54,532 nt of DNA. It comes from Rhodobacteraceae bacterium HLUCCA12 (GTDB taxonomy: Bacteria; Pseudomonadota; Alphaproteobacteria; Rhodobacterales; Rhodobacteraceae). Under the pieces are notes generated by a model that worked only from the letters and a program-made list of their open reading frames with translations, was not told the origin of the DNA and did not search any database. The first letter of the stretch is position 1, and each line of letters opens with the position of its first letter. The DNA is taken from the NCBI GenBank assembly GCA_001314715.1, contig LJSV01000016.1:1-54532 (forward strand). The letters are read 5' to 3'. Below are positions 1-10,814 of this stretch, one piece after another. Both the position numbers and the translations under genes were made by a program.

Positions 1-29
1 ATCGCACCGTCCTTCTTCTCGTCAGCCAT
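1..29 (-). CDS. 5' end of an unidentified gene (partial)
   Basis: An ATG at 29 on the minus strand is preceded by a good Shine-Dalgarno stretch (GGAAGGAG) a few bases upstream and opens a frame reading MADEKKDGA before the window ends. Only nine codons are visible, with a charged, lysine-rich N-terminus and no signal peptide, so the product cannot be identified. It is transcribed away from the VPEID-CTERM gene, so 30-127 is a shared divergent upstream region. Confidence 0.5.
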
Positions 30-127
30 CCTTTCGCTCCTTCCGTCACTGTAGAAGGAGCCGTCAAATCTGAAAGTGCGAAAGATTCTTTACGTTATCG
101 ACCCTGTTCGCCTCTGGCTGTGCGCTG

Positions 128-310
128 GTGCTTACCCTCTCGCCGGTTCTGGCCCAATCCCAGCGCGGGATCGAGGCTTCGGGCGGGCGCGCAGGCGGCG
201 GGCGTCCCGTTTCGGTGCCGGAAATCGACGCCTCGGCCGGGCTTTTGGCACTGGCCGCCGTGGTCGCCGCGACCCTGTTCGTCTGGGAACGGCGCCGCCG
301 CGCAGGCTGA
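128..310 (+). CDS. VPEID-CTERM sorting domain protein (exosortase E substrate), 5' end uncertain
   Basis: This is a small secreted protein that ends in the VPEID-CTERM signal: the motif VPEID, a hydrophobic helix (about 17 residues) and a terminal cluster RRRRA. Such tails are recognised and cut by exosortase E, whose gene faces this one at 333-1946. The only conventional start in the frame is GTG at 128, giving 60 aa, but it leaves a truncated, uncharged signal peptide. The same frame is open back to 74 and encodes a much better secretion signal (KCERFFTLSTLF then ALVLTLSPVLA, probable cleavage after VLA) with no ATG/GTG/TTG start. An AAGGAG at 55-60 is placed for CTG at 70 or GTG at 76, both in the neighbouring frame and reading MKVRKI. 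I infer a one-base frameshift near 80-90, or a sequencing error. The sorting tail is certain; the start is not. Confidence 0.7.
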   Translation: MLTLSPVLAQSQRGIEASGGRAGGGRPVSVPEIDASAGLLALAAVVAATLFVWERRRRAG

Positions 311-332
311 GCGGTCCGTTCCGTCGCCACGG

Positions 333-1946
333 TCAAAGCCTTGACAGATCACCGCCGGTCATCGCCCACACGGCAATTGCCGAATTCGCGATGACATGCG
401 CCAATATCGCATCGCCCAGCCGGTCGCGGCGCAGCATGACCAGCGCAAAGACAACACCGGCCACGAAGGCATCAAGCAGGCGCCCGTGCAGCAGGGCAAA
501 AGCCCCGCTTGATGCGACGATGGCGAACATCCGTCCTGCCCAGCCCCCGAAATCAAGGCGGGCCAGCAGGTAGCCGCGAAAGAACAGCTCTTCCACGATC
601 GGAACCAGCAGCATCGTTCCCAAAAGGCGGGCCACCAGCCAGAAAACCAGGCCGCTTGCGCCAAGCGAGGACAGGCCCTGCACCAGGGCCGCCTCGGCCT
701 CGCCGGGCGGAGGTTGGCGCCAGATCCAGGCCAAGCCGACCAAGAGCCCCGCGGCCAGCGCGATTGGGTCCAGCCCCAGCCGGATATTGGAAAGCTGCCT
801 GCGAAAGAACATCAGCGCAGCCAGGATCGCCACCGCCTTGAGCGGATAGCCCATGTCGGGAACAGCCCACAGCGCCGATGTCACGACACCGACCACCATG
901 AACGCGACAAAGGGCAGGATCCGTGCGGCAAGCCAGTCGTCGCGAAGCCTCGTGCCGGTTCCGCCCGGCTTTCGCCGCGAGACCCAGGGCAGCCACTGAA
1001 CAAAGATCAGCAGCAAGAGCGCCAGCGCGGTAAAAAAGAACCACCCCGCGAAACTGTGAAACCCGTTCACCGCCAGTTCCGGCGAGATCCGCGCGCCGAT
1101 CAGCACCAGAAGCGCGATGCGCAACACGTTCAATACCCAGCTCAAGACCAGGCCCAGCGGCAGCACGATCAGCCAGTACTGCGGAAACCGAAGATCGCGG
1201 CGGAACAAGACGCCATAGATCACCACGAAAACAGACATCAGCGCGATGCCCTCGACACCCGAGCATTGGCGCGCGATATGCACGAAAAAGCCCTCGGCCC
1301 CCAGGATATAGGTTTCGGGAAATGACTGGGCGTCGGGGGCAAAGGCCATCAAGGTCATGGAGACGGCGGCAAAGGTCAGCGCGGTCAACGCCTGCCAGTC
1401 CCACACGGGCCAAAGCAGCTCGGCCACGTCCGGAACCAGCGCCGCCACGGCCAGAACGATCAGGGGCACATACCGCTCGCCGCGCAGCCAGTTGCCCAGC
1501 GCAGGAAGCCGCGCGAACAGTGCCATCCCGCTGATCCCGGCCAGCAGCAGCCCGGCGGTCCAGGTAACCAGCGCAAGATGGAACACATCGGTCAGATTGC
1601 GCGCGCCGCCGATGATGGCGGGAAGCAAGACAAGCCCGACCCCGGCCAGATGCGCCGCCCAGATCCAGCGCGTTCGACCTTTCGGCGCGGCGATGGCCAG
1701 GAGCCGCGCCCACGCGTCCGGCCGGGCCCAGAAGAACAAACCGAAAGCCGGAATGGCCACGATCGCGCGCGCCACCATGTTGCGCAGAAACCGGCAGGTG
1801 CCCTGCGCCCCGGTTTCATGGCAATCGACCGTCGCGGCGAACTGATAGACAAGCGCAATGGCCACGATCTCCAGCAACAGGATCGCGGTGATCAGCACGA
1901 TGCGGTTGCGATTGCTTCGCACGCAGGCAGTCCATTCGTTTCGCAA
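333..1946 (-). CDS. xrtE: exosortase E/CPBP protease fusion, VPEID-CTERM system
   Basis: This is a polytopic inner-membrane protein of 537 aa joining two enzymes. The N-terminal two thirds is an exosortase, a cysteine transpeptidase-like sorting enzyme. Its catalytic triad is visible as Cys228 in ARQCSGVEG, Arg276 in NVLRIALL and His297 in GFHSFAGW. The C-terminal part (about 345-537) is a CPBP (CAAX-protease-like) membrane protease with EELFFRG (Glu452, Glu453, Arg457), a His487 in FALLHG and His517 in AILAHVIANS. This architecture defines the exosortase E/protease family that handles VPEID-CTERM proteins, and its substrate gene lies tail-to-tail at 128-310. The frame starts with TTG at 1946; GTG at 1922 is an alternative, and neither has a clear ribosome-binding site. 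It probably cleaves and anchors the sorted protein at the cell envelope. Confidence 0.9.
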   Translation of the reverse strand: MRNEWTACVRSNRNRIVLITAILLLEIVAIALVYQFAATVDCHETGAQGTCRFLRNMVARAIVAIPAFGLFFWARPDAWARLLAIAAPKGRTRWIWAAHLAGVGLVLLPAIIGGARNLTDVFHLALVTWTAGLLLAGISGMALFARLPALGNWLRGERYVPLIVLAVAALVPDVAELLWPVWDWQALTALTFAAVSMTLMAFAPDAQSFPETYILGAEGFFVHIARQCSGVEGIALMSVFVVIYGVLFRRDLRFPQYWLIVLPLGLVLSWVLNVLRIALLVLIGARISPELAVNGFHSFAGWFFFTALALLLLIFVQWLPWVSRRKPGGTGTRLRDDWLAARILPFVAFMVVGVVTSALWAVPDMGYPLKAVAILAALMFFRRQLSNIRLGLDPIALAAGLLVGLAWIWRQPPPGEAEAALVQGLSSLGASGLVFWLVARLLGTMLLVPIVEELFFRGYLLARLDFGGWAGRMFAIVASSGAFALLHGRLLDAFVAGVVFALVMLRRDRLGDAILAHVIANSAIAVWAMTGGDLSRL

Positions 1947-2012
1947 GATCGTAGCCGCGCCACGCCGTTGCAGGCAACCCGCAATGTCGCCCGCCCCTGC
2001 CCGGCGCCCGGA

Positions 2013-4714
<2,702 letters not shown>

Positions 4715-4718
<4 letters not shown>

Positions 4719-5752
4719 GCGGATACCTCGCGCGGGGTGAAGGGCGCGACAGCCTCGGCAATGGCGCGGATATGTTCGGGCGTGGTGCCGCAGCATCCGC
4801 CGGTCAGGTTGACCAGGCCCTCGCGCGCGAAATCGGCGATCTGGGCGGCGGTCTGTTCGGGGGTCTCGTCATACTGGCCAAAAGCATTGGGCAGCCCGGC
4901 ATTGGGATAGGCGCAAGTGAACGTGTCGGCGACGGCGGACAGTTCGGCCAGGTGCGGGCGCATCGCCGCCGCCCCCAGCGCACAATTCAACCCGATGCTG
5001 AAGGGCCGTGCATGCGCCACTGAATGCCAAAAGGCGGTCGGCGTCTGCCCCGACAGGGTGCGCCCCGAGGCATCGGTGATCGTGCCCGAGATCATTACCG
5101 GCAGGCGCTGGCCCCGCTCGGCAAACGCCTCGAACGCGGCGAAGATCGCGGCCTTGGCGTTGAGCGTGTCAAAGATCGTCTCGATCAGGATCAGATCGGC
5201 GCCGCCTTCGATCAGGGCGCGGATCTGTTCACCGTATGCGCGTCGCAGATCATCGAACGTCACCGCGCGGTATCCGGGATTGTTCACATCCGGGCTGATC
5301 GACGCGGTCCGGTTCGTCGGGCCGACGGCACCGGCAACAAAACGTGGCCTGCCGTCGATGTCCGTCGCCCGATCGAGGGCGCGCCGGGCCACGCGCACGG
5401 CCTCGCGGTTGAGATCGGCCACGGCGGTCTCCAGCCCGTAATCGGCCTGCGCGATCGTGGTCGACGAAAAGGTGTTGGTCTCGACGATATCGGCCCCGGC
5501 CATGGCAAAGTCGAAATGAATATCCTCGATCGCCTTGGGCTGGGTCAGCGTCAGCAGGTCGTTGTTGCCCTTTTGCGGGTGCTCGCTGTGATGCGCGCAG
5601 CCGCATCCGCCCTTGCCGGAATAGTCGTCCTCGCTCAGGCCCAGTGACTGGATCATCGTGCCCATCGCCCCGTCAAGGATCAGAATACGCTCGCGTACCA
5701 GCGCCGCGATCTCGGCCTGTCGCGGATGTTGGGGGATGGTGAAGTGATGCAT
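4715..5752 (-). CDS. metH: methionine synthase, homocysteine S-methyltransferase module (split MetH)
   Basis: This 345-aa cytoplasmic protein is the homocysteine-binding (S-methyltransferase) domain of MetH. It has the barrel start [12 protein letters not shown] and the three zinc-binding cysteines Cys257 (GLNCALGA) and Cys320/Cys321 ([10 protein letters not shown]) that activate homocysteine. A Cys/His-rich insertion around residues 48-59 ([11 protein letters not shown]) replaces the usual loop before KGNNDLL; its role is unknown. It is the first gene of a two-gene unit, overlapping 2013-4718 by ATGA, and both products are needed for a complete enzyme. An AAGGA lies nine bases before the ATG at 5752. 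The 142-bp region upstream holds inverted repeats (5807-5842) suitable for a methionine regulator. Confidence 0.95.
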
Positions 5753-5806
5753 ATGCCGGAGTCCTTGCCAAAGCTGGTGCAGGGGTATCCGAGTAGCGCC
5801 CGGAAG

Positions 5807-5842
5807 TGAAATTCATAATTTCAAAGAAGAAAGTGAATTTCA
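5807..5842 (-). promoter_or_regulatory. inverted repeats upstream of split metH, candidate regulator sites
   Basis: A perfect inverted repeat with 7-bp arms and 3-bp spacer, TGAAATT-CAT-AATTTCA, occupies 5807-5823. A second, shorter palindrome TGAATTTCA lies at 5834-5842. They sit 55-90 bp before the metH start, and the TGAA...TTCA half-sites resemble binding sites of methionine regulators such as MetR. I see no SAM or SAH riboswitch signature in this leader. Binding by any particular regulator is inference. Confidence 0.45.
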
Positions 5843-5894
5843 TTCATATCCAGATGATCCGGGTCATTCCGATGCTGCGAATACGCGCGCGGCT

Positions 5895-6443
5895 TCAGGG
5901 CAGGCGCGCCATCAGCCAATCGGTCAGGTGATGAATCCGGTCCTCATCGACAACCGAAGTATTCAGCAGCTCGGCGCTGCGGATTGCCTGGATCGACAGG
6001 AACGCCACCGTGGCAAAGTCCGGGTCAGAGGCATTGGCCCTGATCCGGTTCAGGAAATTGCGCTCATGCCGCTGCACCGGTTCCAGCATCTGCGGATCCT
6101 GGGCAAAGACGGCCAGCAACCCCGAAGGCGGCGGCGTGTGAACCTGACGCTCACTCAGAAAATGCTGGATATAGGCGCGGATAACGGCATTGGGTCGGCC
6201 TGTGCGTTCGTGGTCCTGCAACGTGCTGTCGAACCGCGCCAGATAGTCATCGACCAACGCCTCCAGCAACCGGGATTTGCTGGGAAAATGATACAGCAAC
6301 CCGCCCTTTGACACCCCTGCGGCCGCCGCGACGGCATCAAGCGACATTGCCGCCGGCCCCTCGCTGCGGGCAATGCGTTCGGCGGCATCCAGAAGCTTGC
6401 GGCGGGTTGTCCCCTTGTTCTTGGGCGTCGTTCCGGCAGACAT
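5895..6443 (-). CDS. TetR/AcrR-family repressor of the adjacent RND pump
   Basis: A 182-aa TetR-family DNA-binding regulator. The N-terminal helix-turn-helix reads AVAAAAGVSKGGLLYHFPSK (about residues 40-59), a typical TetR recognition segment; the rest is the ligand-binding helical domain. The start at ATG 6443 is chosen because GAGG precedes it and because it leaves the operator palindrome 6461-6476 outside the gene. It is divergent from the RND adaptor gene at 6521, and the palindrome lies between them, so it most likely represses both itself and the pump. The inducer is unknown. Confidence 0.88.
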   Translation of the reverse strand: MSAGTTPKNKGTTRRKLLDAAERIARSEGPAAMSLDAVAAAAGVSKGGLLYHFPSKSRLLEALVDDYLARFDSTLQDHERTGRPNAVIRAYIQHFLSERQVHTPPPSGLLAVFAQDPQMLEPVQRHERNFLNRIRANASDPDFATVAFLSIQAIRSAELLNTSVVDEDRIHHLTDWLMARLP

Positions 6444-6453
6444 GGCAACCTCA

Positions 6454-6482
6454 TTGACTTTACCGTCCAGACGGTATAGCTG
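6454..6482 (+). promoter_or_regulatory. RND pump promoter with TetR-type operator
   Basis: A perfect inverted repeat TACCGTC-CA-GACGGTA at 6461-6476 has the form of AcrR-like TetR operators. It is flanked by TTGACT (6454-6459, -35-like) and TATAGC/TAGCTG (6475-6482, -10-like), so a bound repressor would sit in the promoter spacer. It is the only strong palindrome between the divergent repressor and pump genes. Confidence 0.65.
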
Positions 6483-6520
6483 GCTAGCCGGAAAAGCAAG
6501 TGCATGCAAAGGGCCCCGCG

Positions 6521-7615
6521 ATGATCAAGCGTCTGGTGATAGTCATCGTTCTTCTGGTCCTGGTGGTCGGCGGGCTGATCGGGTTCAACCTGTTTCGCGA
6601 TCGCATGATCGCCGATTTCTTTGCCGACATGCCGGTGCAGCCCCTGCCGGTCGAGGTGATCGAGGCGCGCGAACGCGAGTGGCAGCCCACGCTGGCGGCC
6701 ATCGGCACGGTTCATGCCGCACAGGGCGTGGACCTGACAGTCGAAGCGGCGGGCATCGTCCGCGAGATCGCCTTCGAGCCGAATACCGACGTCACCGAAG
6801 GACAAACCCTGCTGCGCCTGGACAGCGAGGTTCAGGGCGCAGACCTGACCGCCGCACGCGCCCAGATGGAGCTGGAGCGCGCCAACCTCGCCCGCCAACG
6901 CCAGTTGCAAAGCCGGGGCGTCGCGTCCGACGTGACGCTGGACCAGACCCGCGCCGGTTATGCCGCCGCCGAGGCGCAGCTTGCCCGCGCCGAGGCCGTG
7001 ATCGCCCAGCGCGCCCTGCGCGCGCCGTTTTCGGGCACCATCGGCCTGGCGCGGGTCGATCTGGGCGAATATGTTTCGCCGGGGACCATTGTCACTACGC
7101 TGCAAGACCTTGAAACGATGCGCGTGGACTTCAGCCTGCCCGAACGGACGCTGCCGTATCTGACCATCGGTCAACGCCTGCATGTCCGCATCGAGGGCGA
7201 CACCCGGCGCTTTGACGGCGCGATCACCGGGATCGACCCGCGCGTCGATCCCGGTTCGCGCATGGTTGCCCTGCGCGGCACAGTGGACAACCCCGACTTT
7301 GCCCTGACGCCGGGCCAGTTCGCCCGCGTCGAGATCGACCTGCCCCTGGAAACCGGCGTGATTGCGCTGCCGCAAACCGCCGTGACCAGCAGTCTTTACG
7401 GCGATTTCGTCTATGTCGTCGAAGATCGCGATGACGGGCAGATCGCACGTCAGATATTCGTCACGCCTGGCCGACGCTCAGAGGGGCTGATCGAAATCGC
7501 CGAGGGGCTGGCGCCCGGTGATCGGGTCGTCGCATCGGGTCAGAACCGGCTGTCGAACCGCGCCCCGGTCACGATCGCGGAAACGCAGGCCCCCGCGACG
7601 GAGCCCGCGCAATGA
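6521..7615 (+). CDS. RND efflux periplasmic adaptor (membrane fusion protein)
   Basis: A 364-aa HlyD/AcrA-type adaptor that links an inner-membrane RND pump to an outer-membrane channel. One N-terminal membrane anchor (LVIVIVLLVLVVGGLIG) is followed by the barrel-sandwich/lipoyl halves around a helical hairpin (AARAQMELERANLARQRQL) and the second half ALRAPFSGTIGLARVDLGEY, then beta-barrel and membrane-proximal domains. ATG 6521 is preferred to an upstream in-frame GTG at 6500. It overlaps the pump gene by ATGA at 7612-7615. No outer-membrane factor gene is present nearby, so a TolC-like protein encoded elsewhere would be used. Control is probably by the divergent TetR. Confidence 0.92.
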   Translation: MIKRLVIVIVLLVLVVGGLIGFNLFRDRMIADFFADMPVQPLPVEVIEAREREWQPTLAAIGTVHAAQGVDLTVEAAGIVREIAFEPNTDVTEGQTLLRLDSEVQGADLTAARAQMELERANLARQRQLQSRGVASDVTLDQTRAGYAAAEAQLARAEAVIAQRALRAPFSGTIGLARVDLGEYVSPGTIVTTLQDLETMRVDFSLPERTLPYLTIGQRLHVRIEGDTRRFDGAITGIDPRVDPGSRMVALRGTVDNPDFALTPGQFARVEIDLPLETGVIALPQTAVTSSLYGDFVYVVEDRDDGQIARQIFVTPGRRSEGLIEIAEGLAPGDRVVASGQNRLSNRAPVTIAETQAPATEPAQ

Positions 7616-10600
7616 ACCTTGCGGCACCCTTTATCAAACGCCCCGTCGCCTCGACCGTGCTGGGGCTGATGATCATCCTTCTGGGGTTGATGGGTGCGTT
7701 CAGCCTCCAAACCCGGCAATATCCGCAGGTTGACGAGACGGTGATTACCGTGACCACCGTCTACCCCGGCGCATCGGCCGAGTTGATCCAGGGGTTCGTC
7801 ACCGCGCCCATCTCGGCCGCCGTCGCCACGACCGAGGGGGTGGATTACGTCACCAGCCAGTCGCGGCCTTCGGCCTCGGTGGTGACGGTGCAGATGCAAC
7901 TGGGCGAAGACCCCGACGCGGCCCTGACCGAGGTCATCTCGAAGGTTCAGCAGGTGCGCGACCAGTTGCCCGAGGACGCGAGGGACCCGTCCATCGTCAA
8001 GGGCACGGGCATGACCTTTGCCACGATGTATCTGGCAGTGCAGAACCCCGACATGACCGCCGAACAGGTCACCGAATACATCGAACGGGTGATCGTTCCG
8101 CGGATGTCCACCATCGAAGGGGTTGCCGAAAGCCAGGTCATGGGCGCGGCCAATTATTCGATGCGCGTCTGGCTTGACCCGATCCGCCTTGCCGGCCAGG
8201 GGCTGACCGCGTCCGAGGTGATGGAGGCGATCAACAACGCCAACTTCCTGGCCGCGCCCGGCAGCACGCAAAACGAGCTTGTCACCTATTCCATCACCAT
8301 GGAATCGACACTGCGCACGCCGGAAGCCTTCGGTCAGTTGCCGATCTCGGGCAGTGGCAACGATGTCGTGCGGCTGGGCGATGTCGCGCAGGTGGAACTC
8401 GCCGCCGAAAGCGAGGACATGGTGGTGTCGTTCAATGGCGAACCCGGCACATTCCTTGGGATATTCCCCACCCCATCCGCCAATCCGCTGGACATGTCGG
8501 CAGCCGTAATGGCCGAGCTGCCGGCGATCCAGGAAAGCCTGCCGGACGGCATGACGCTGACGCTGATGTTCGATGCGACCGAACAGATCGAGGCCTCGAT
8601 CGACGAGGTGTTGCGCACCATCATCGAAGCCACGCTCATCGTCGGCGTGATCATCCTGCTGTTCCTGGGGTCGTTCCGGTCGGTGTCGATTCCGCTGGTG
8701 GCAATTCCGCTGTCGCTGGTGGGCGTGTTGTTCGTGCTGTTCCTGATGGGCTATTCCATCAACCTGCTGACCCTTCTGGCCATGGTTCTGGCAATCGGAC
8801 TTGTGGTCGACGACGCCATCATCGTGGTCGAAAACGTCCAGCGCCATATCGACGAGGGCAAATCGCCGATGCAGGCGGCCTTCACCTCGATGCGCGAGTT
8901 GTCCACGGCGATCATCGCCATGATGCTGACGCTGATCGCGGTGTTCCTGCCGCTGTTCTTCACCGGCGGGCTGACAGGGGCGCTGTTTCGCGAGTTCGCG
9001 GTCACGCTGGCGGGGGCGGTGTTCATATCCGGCGTCGTGGCCCTGACCATCTCGCCGATGATGGCGGCGCGGGTTCTCAGGAAAGGGGGCGGCAACCGGT
9101 TTCAGACTGCGCTCGATCGCGGCTTCGGCCGGTTCGAGGGCTGGTATGAGCGCCGGGTGACCAACACGATCCGGTTTGCCCCCGTCACGATCGTGATGCT
9201 GGTGGTTCTGGTGGCACTCACCGGGTTCCTGTTTCTCAAGACGACATCCGAACTCGCCCCCGAAGAGGATGCCGGAGCGCTGTTTTCCTTCGTCAATGCG
9301 CCGTCATATGCGACGACCGAATACACCAGTCATTACGTCGATCAGATGGCCGACCTCACGTCCGACCTGCCCGAGCTGGATACCGGTTTCTCGATCGTCG
9401 GGTTCGGCGGGCAGACCAATTCGGGCATCATGCTCTGGACCTTCGACGACTGGGCCGAGCGCGAGCGCAGCCAGGCCGAAATCCAGGCCGATCTTCAGGA
9501 ACGGCTTGCCCCGCTGGCCGGGGTGCAGGCGTTCGTGTTCTCGCCACCCTCGCTTCCGGGCGCGGGCGGGGGTCTGCCGATCAGCATGGTGATCCAGTCC
9601 ACCGGGGATCCGACGCAGGTGTTCGAAGTGGCCGACCAGATCCGCCGCGAGGCCGAGGAGTCGGGCCGGTTCATCGTCGTGCAGAACTCGCTGGCCTATG
9701 ACACGACGCAGGTTCGCGTGTCGATCGACCGCGACCGGGCGGCGGCGCTGAACCTGCCGGCCGCGCAGGTCGGCAGCACCCTGAGCCTGTTTGTCGGTGA
9801 CGGCGCGGTGTCGCGGTTCGACCGCGATTCGAACAGCTATGACGTAATCGTCCAGGTGCCGCGTGAATATCGCGACAATCCCGAAAGGCTGGGCGAATTC
9901 CATGTCCGCTCGTTGACGGGCGAGATGGTGCCACTGTCGGCGGTAATCGACGTGGAGACGCGCGTGGCCCCGCAAGCGATCGAGCAGTTCAACCAGTTGA
10001 ACTCGGCCACGATCACGGCACTGCCGATGATCGGCACATCCACCGGTGACGGGCTGGCCACACTGGAGGAAATCGCGCGCCCGCTTCTGCCCGATGGATT
10101 CTTCATCGACTATGGCGGCCAGTCGCGGCTGGAAAAATCCGAGGGCAACACCATTGCCGTGGCCTTCGTGCTGGCGCTCGTCGTGATCTATCTGGTTCTG
10201 GCCGCGCAATTCGAAAGCCTGCGCGACCCGCTCATCATCCTGATGTCGGTGCCGCTGTCGATCTTTGGCGTGATGGTGCCGTTGAACCTCGGGCTTGGAA
10301 CGCTCAACATCTACACTCAGGTGGGACTGATCACGCTGATCGGGCTGATCACCAAGCATGGTATCCTGCTGGTGGAATTCGCCAACCAGTTGCGCCGCGA
10401 ACAGGGGCTGGACCGGGCCGCTGGCATGATCGCCGCCGCGCGACTGCGGCTCAGGCCGATCCTGATGACCACGGCGGCGACGGCACTTGGCGTCGTGCCG
10501 CTGATGATCGCCGACGGGGCGGGCGCCGCGGCGCGGTTCGCGATGGGTCTGGTGATCTTTTCGGGGATCACGGTGGGCACGGTCTTCACGCTGATCGTGG

Positions 10601-10677
10601 TGCCTGCCGTCTATGTCCTGATCTCGCGCAAGGATCTGTCGCCCGCGCCGGAAGAACCTGACGCGATCAAGGCCTGA
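7612..10677 (+). CDS. RND (HAE1-type) efflux pump permease
   Basis: A full-length 1021-aa inner-membrane RND transporter that exports hydrophobic or amphiphilic compounds using proton flow. It begins with the family pattern FIKRPVASTVLGLMIILLG, has a large periplasmic loop after TM1, and carries the proton-relay aspartates in LAIGLVVDDAIIVVENVQRH (near residue 400). The second half repeats the layout (periplasmic loop then the TM helices from AVAFVLALVVIYLVLAAQFE). It is translationally coupled to the adaptor by a 4-bp overlap. Substrate cannot be read from the sequence; pumps of this MexF/MexK-like look often handle antibiotics, solvents or bile-like compounds. Confidence 0.93.
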   Translation: MNLAAPFIKRPVASTVLGLMIILLGLMGAFSLQTRQYPQVDETVITVTTVYPGASAELIQGFVTAPISAAVATTEGVDYVTSQSRPSASVVTVQMQLGEDPDAALTEVISKVQQVRDQLPEDARDPSIVKGTGMTFATMYLAVQNPDMTAEQVTEYIERVIVPRMSTIEGVAESQVMGAANYSMRVWLDPIRLAGQGLTASEVMEAINNANFLAAPGSTQNELVTYSITMESTLRTPEAFGQLPISGSGNDVVRLGDVAQVELAAESEDMVVSFNGEPGTFLGIFPTPSANPLDMSAAVMAELPAIQESLPDGMTLTLMFDATEQIEASIDEVLRTIIEATLIVGVIILLFLGSFRSVSIPLVAIPLSLVGVLFVLFLMGYSINLLTLLAMVLAIGLVVDDAIIVVENVQRHIDEGKSPMQAAFTSMRELSTAIIAMMLTLIAVFLPLFFTGGLTGALFREFAVTLAGAVFISGVVALTISPMMAARVLRKGGGNRFQTALDRGFGRFEGWYERRVTNTIRFAPVTIVMLVVLVALTGFLFLKTTSELAPEEDAGALFSFVNAPSYATTEYTSHYVDQMADLTSDLPELDTGFSIVGFGGQTNSGIMLWTFDDWAERERSQAEIQADLQERLAPLAGVQAFVFSPPSLPGAGGGLPISMVIQSTGDPTQVFEVADQIRREAEESGRFIVVQNSLAYDTTQVRVSIDRDRAAALNLPAAQVGSTLSLFVGDGAVSRFDRDSNSYDVIVQVPREYRDNPERLGEFHVRSLTGEMVPLSAVIDVETRVAPQAIEQFNQLNSATITALPMIGTSTGDGLATLEEIARPLLPDGFFIDYGGQSRLEKSEGNTIAVAFVLALVVIYLVLAAQFESLRDPLIILMSVPLSIFGVMVPLNLGLGTLNIYTQVGLITLIGLITKHGILLVEFANQLRREQGLDRAAGMIAAARLRLRPILMTTAATALGVVPLMIADGAGAAARFAMGLVIFSGITVGTVFTLIVVPAVYVLISRKDLSPAPEEPDAIKA

Positions 10678-10814
10678 CCGGCGGCAACCTCATCGCCCTT
10701 CGCAGTCTGTGAACCCTTGGAAACGACCAAAGGCCCATTGCCCCCAGGCGTCGTGCGGCGTAATTGCGAGGCGGGGGTTACCCCCGGCCCCGGAAACAGA
10801 CCAAGGAACGCACC

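Noticed and set aside
5753-5894. Possible SAM-II, SAH or cobalamin riboswitch before split metH.
   Set aside because: The leader was read on the minus strand and none of the conserved elements could be found; only inverted repeats are present.
10770-10785. GGGGG/CCCCC hairpin before the FAH-family gene, considered as a terminator of the RND operon.
   Set aside because: The stem is only 5-6 bp, no T-run follows, and it lies about 90 bp after the pump stop and 30 bp before the next start. Evidence is too weak.
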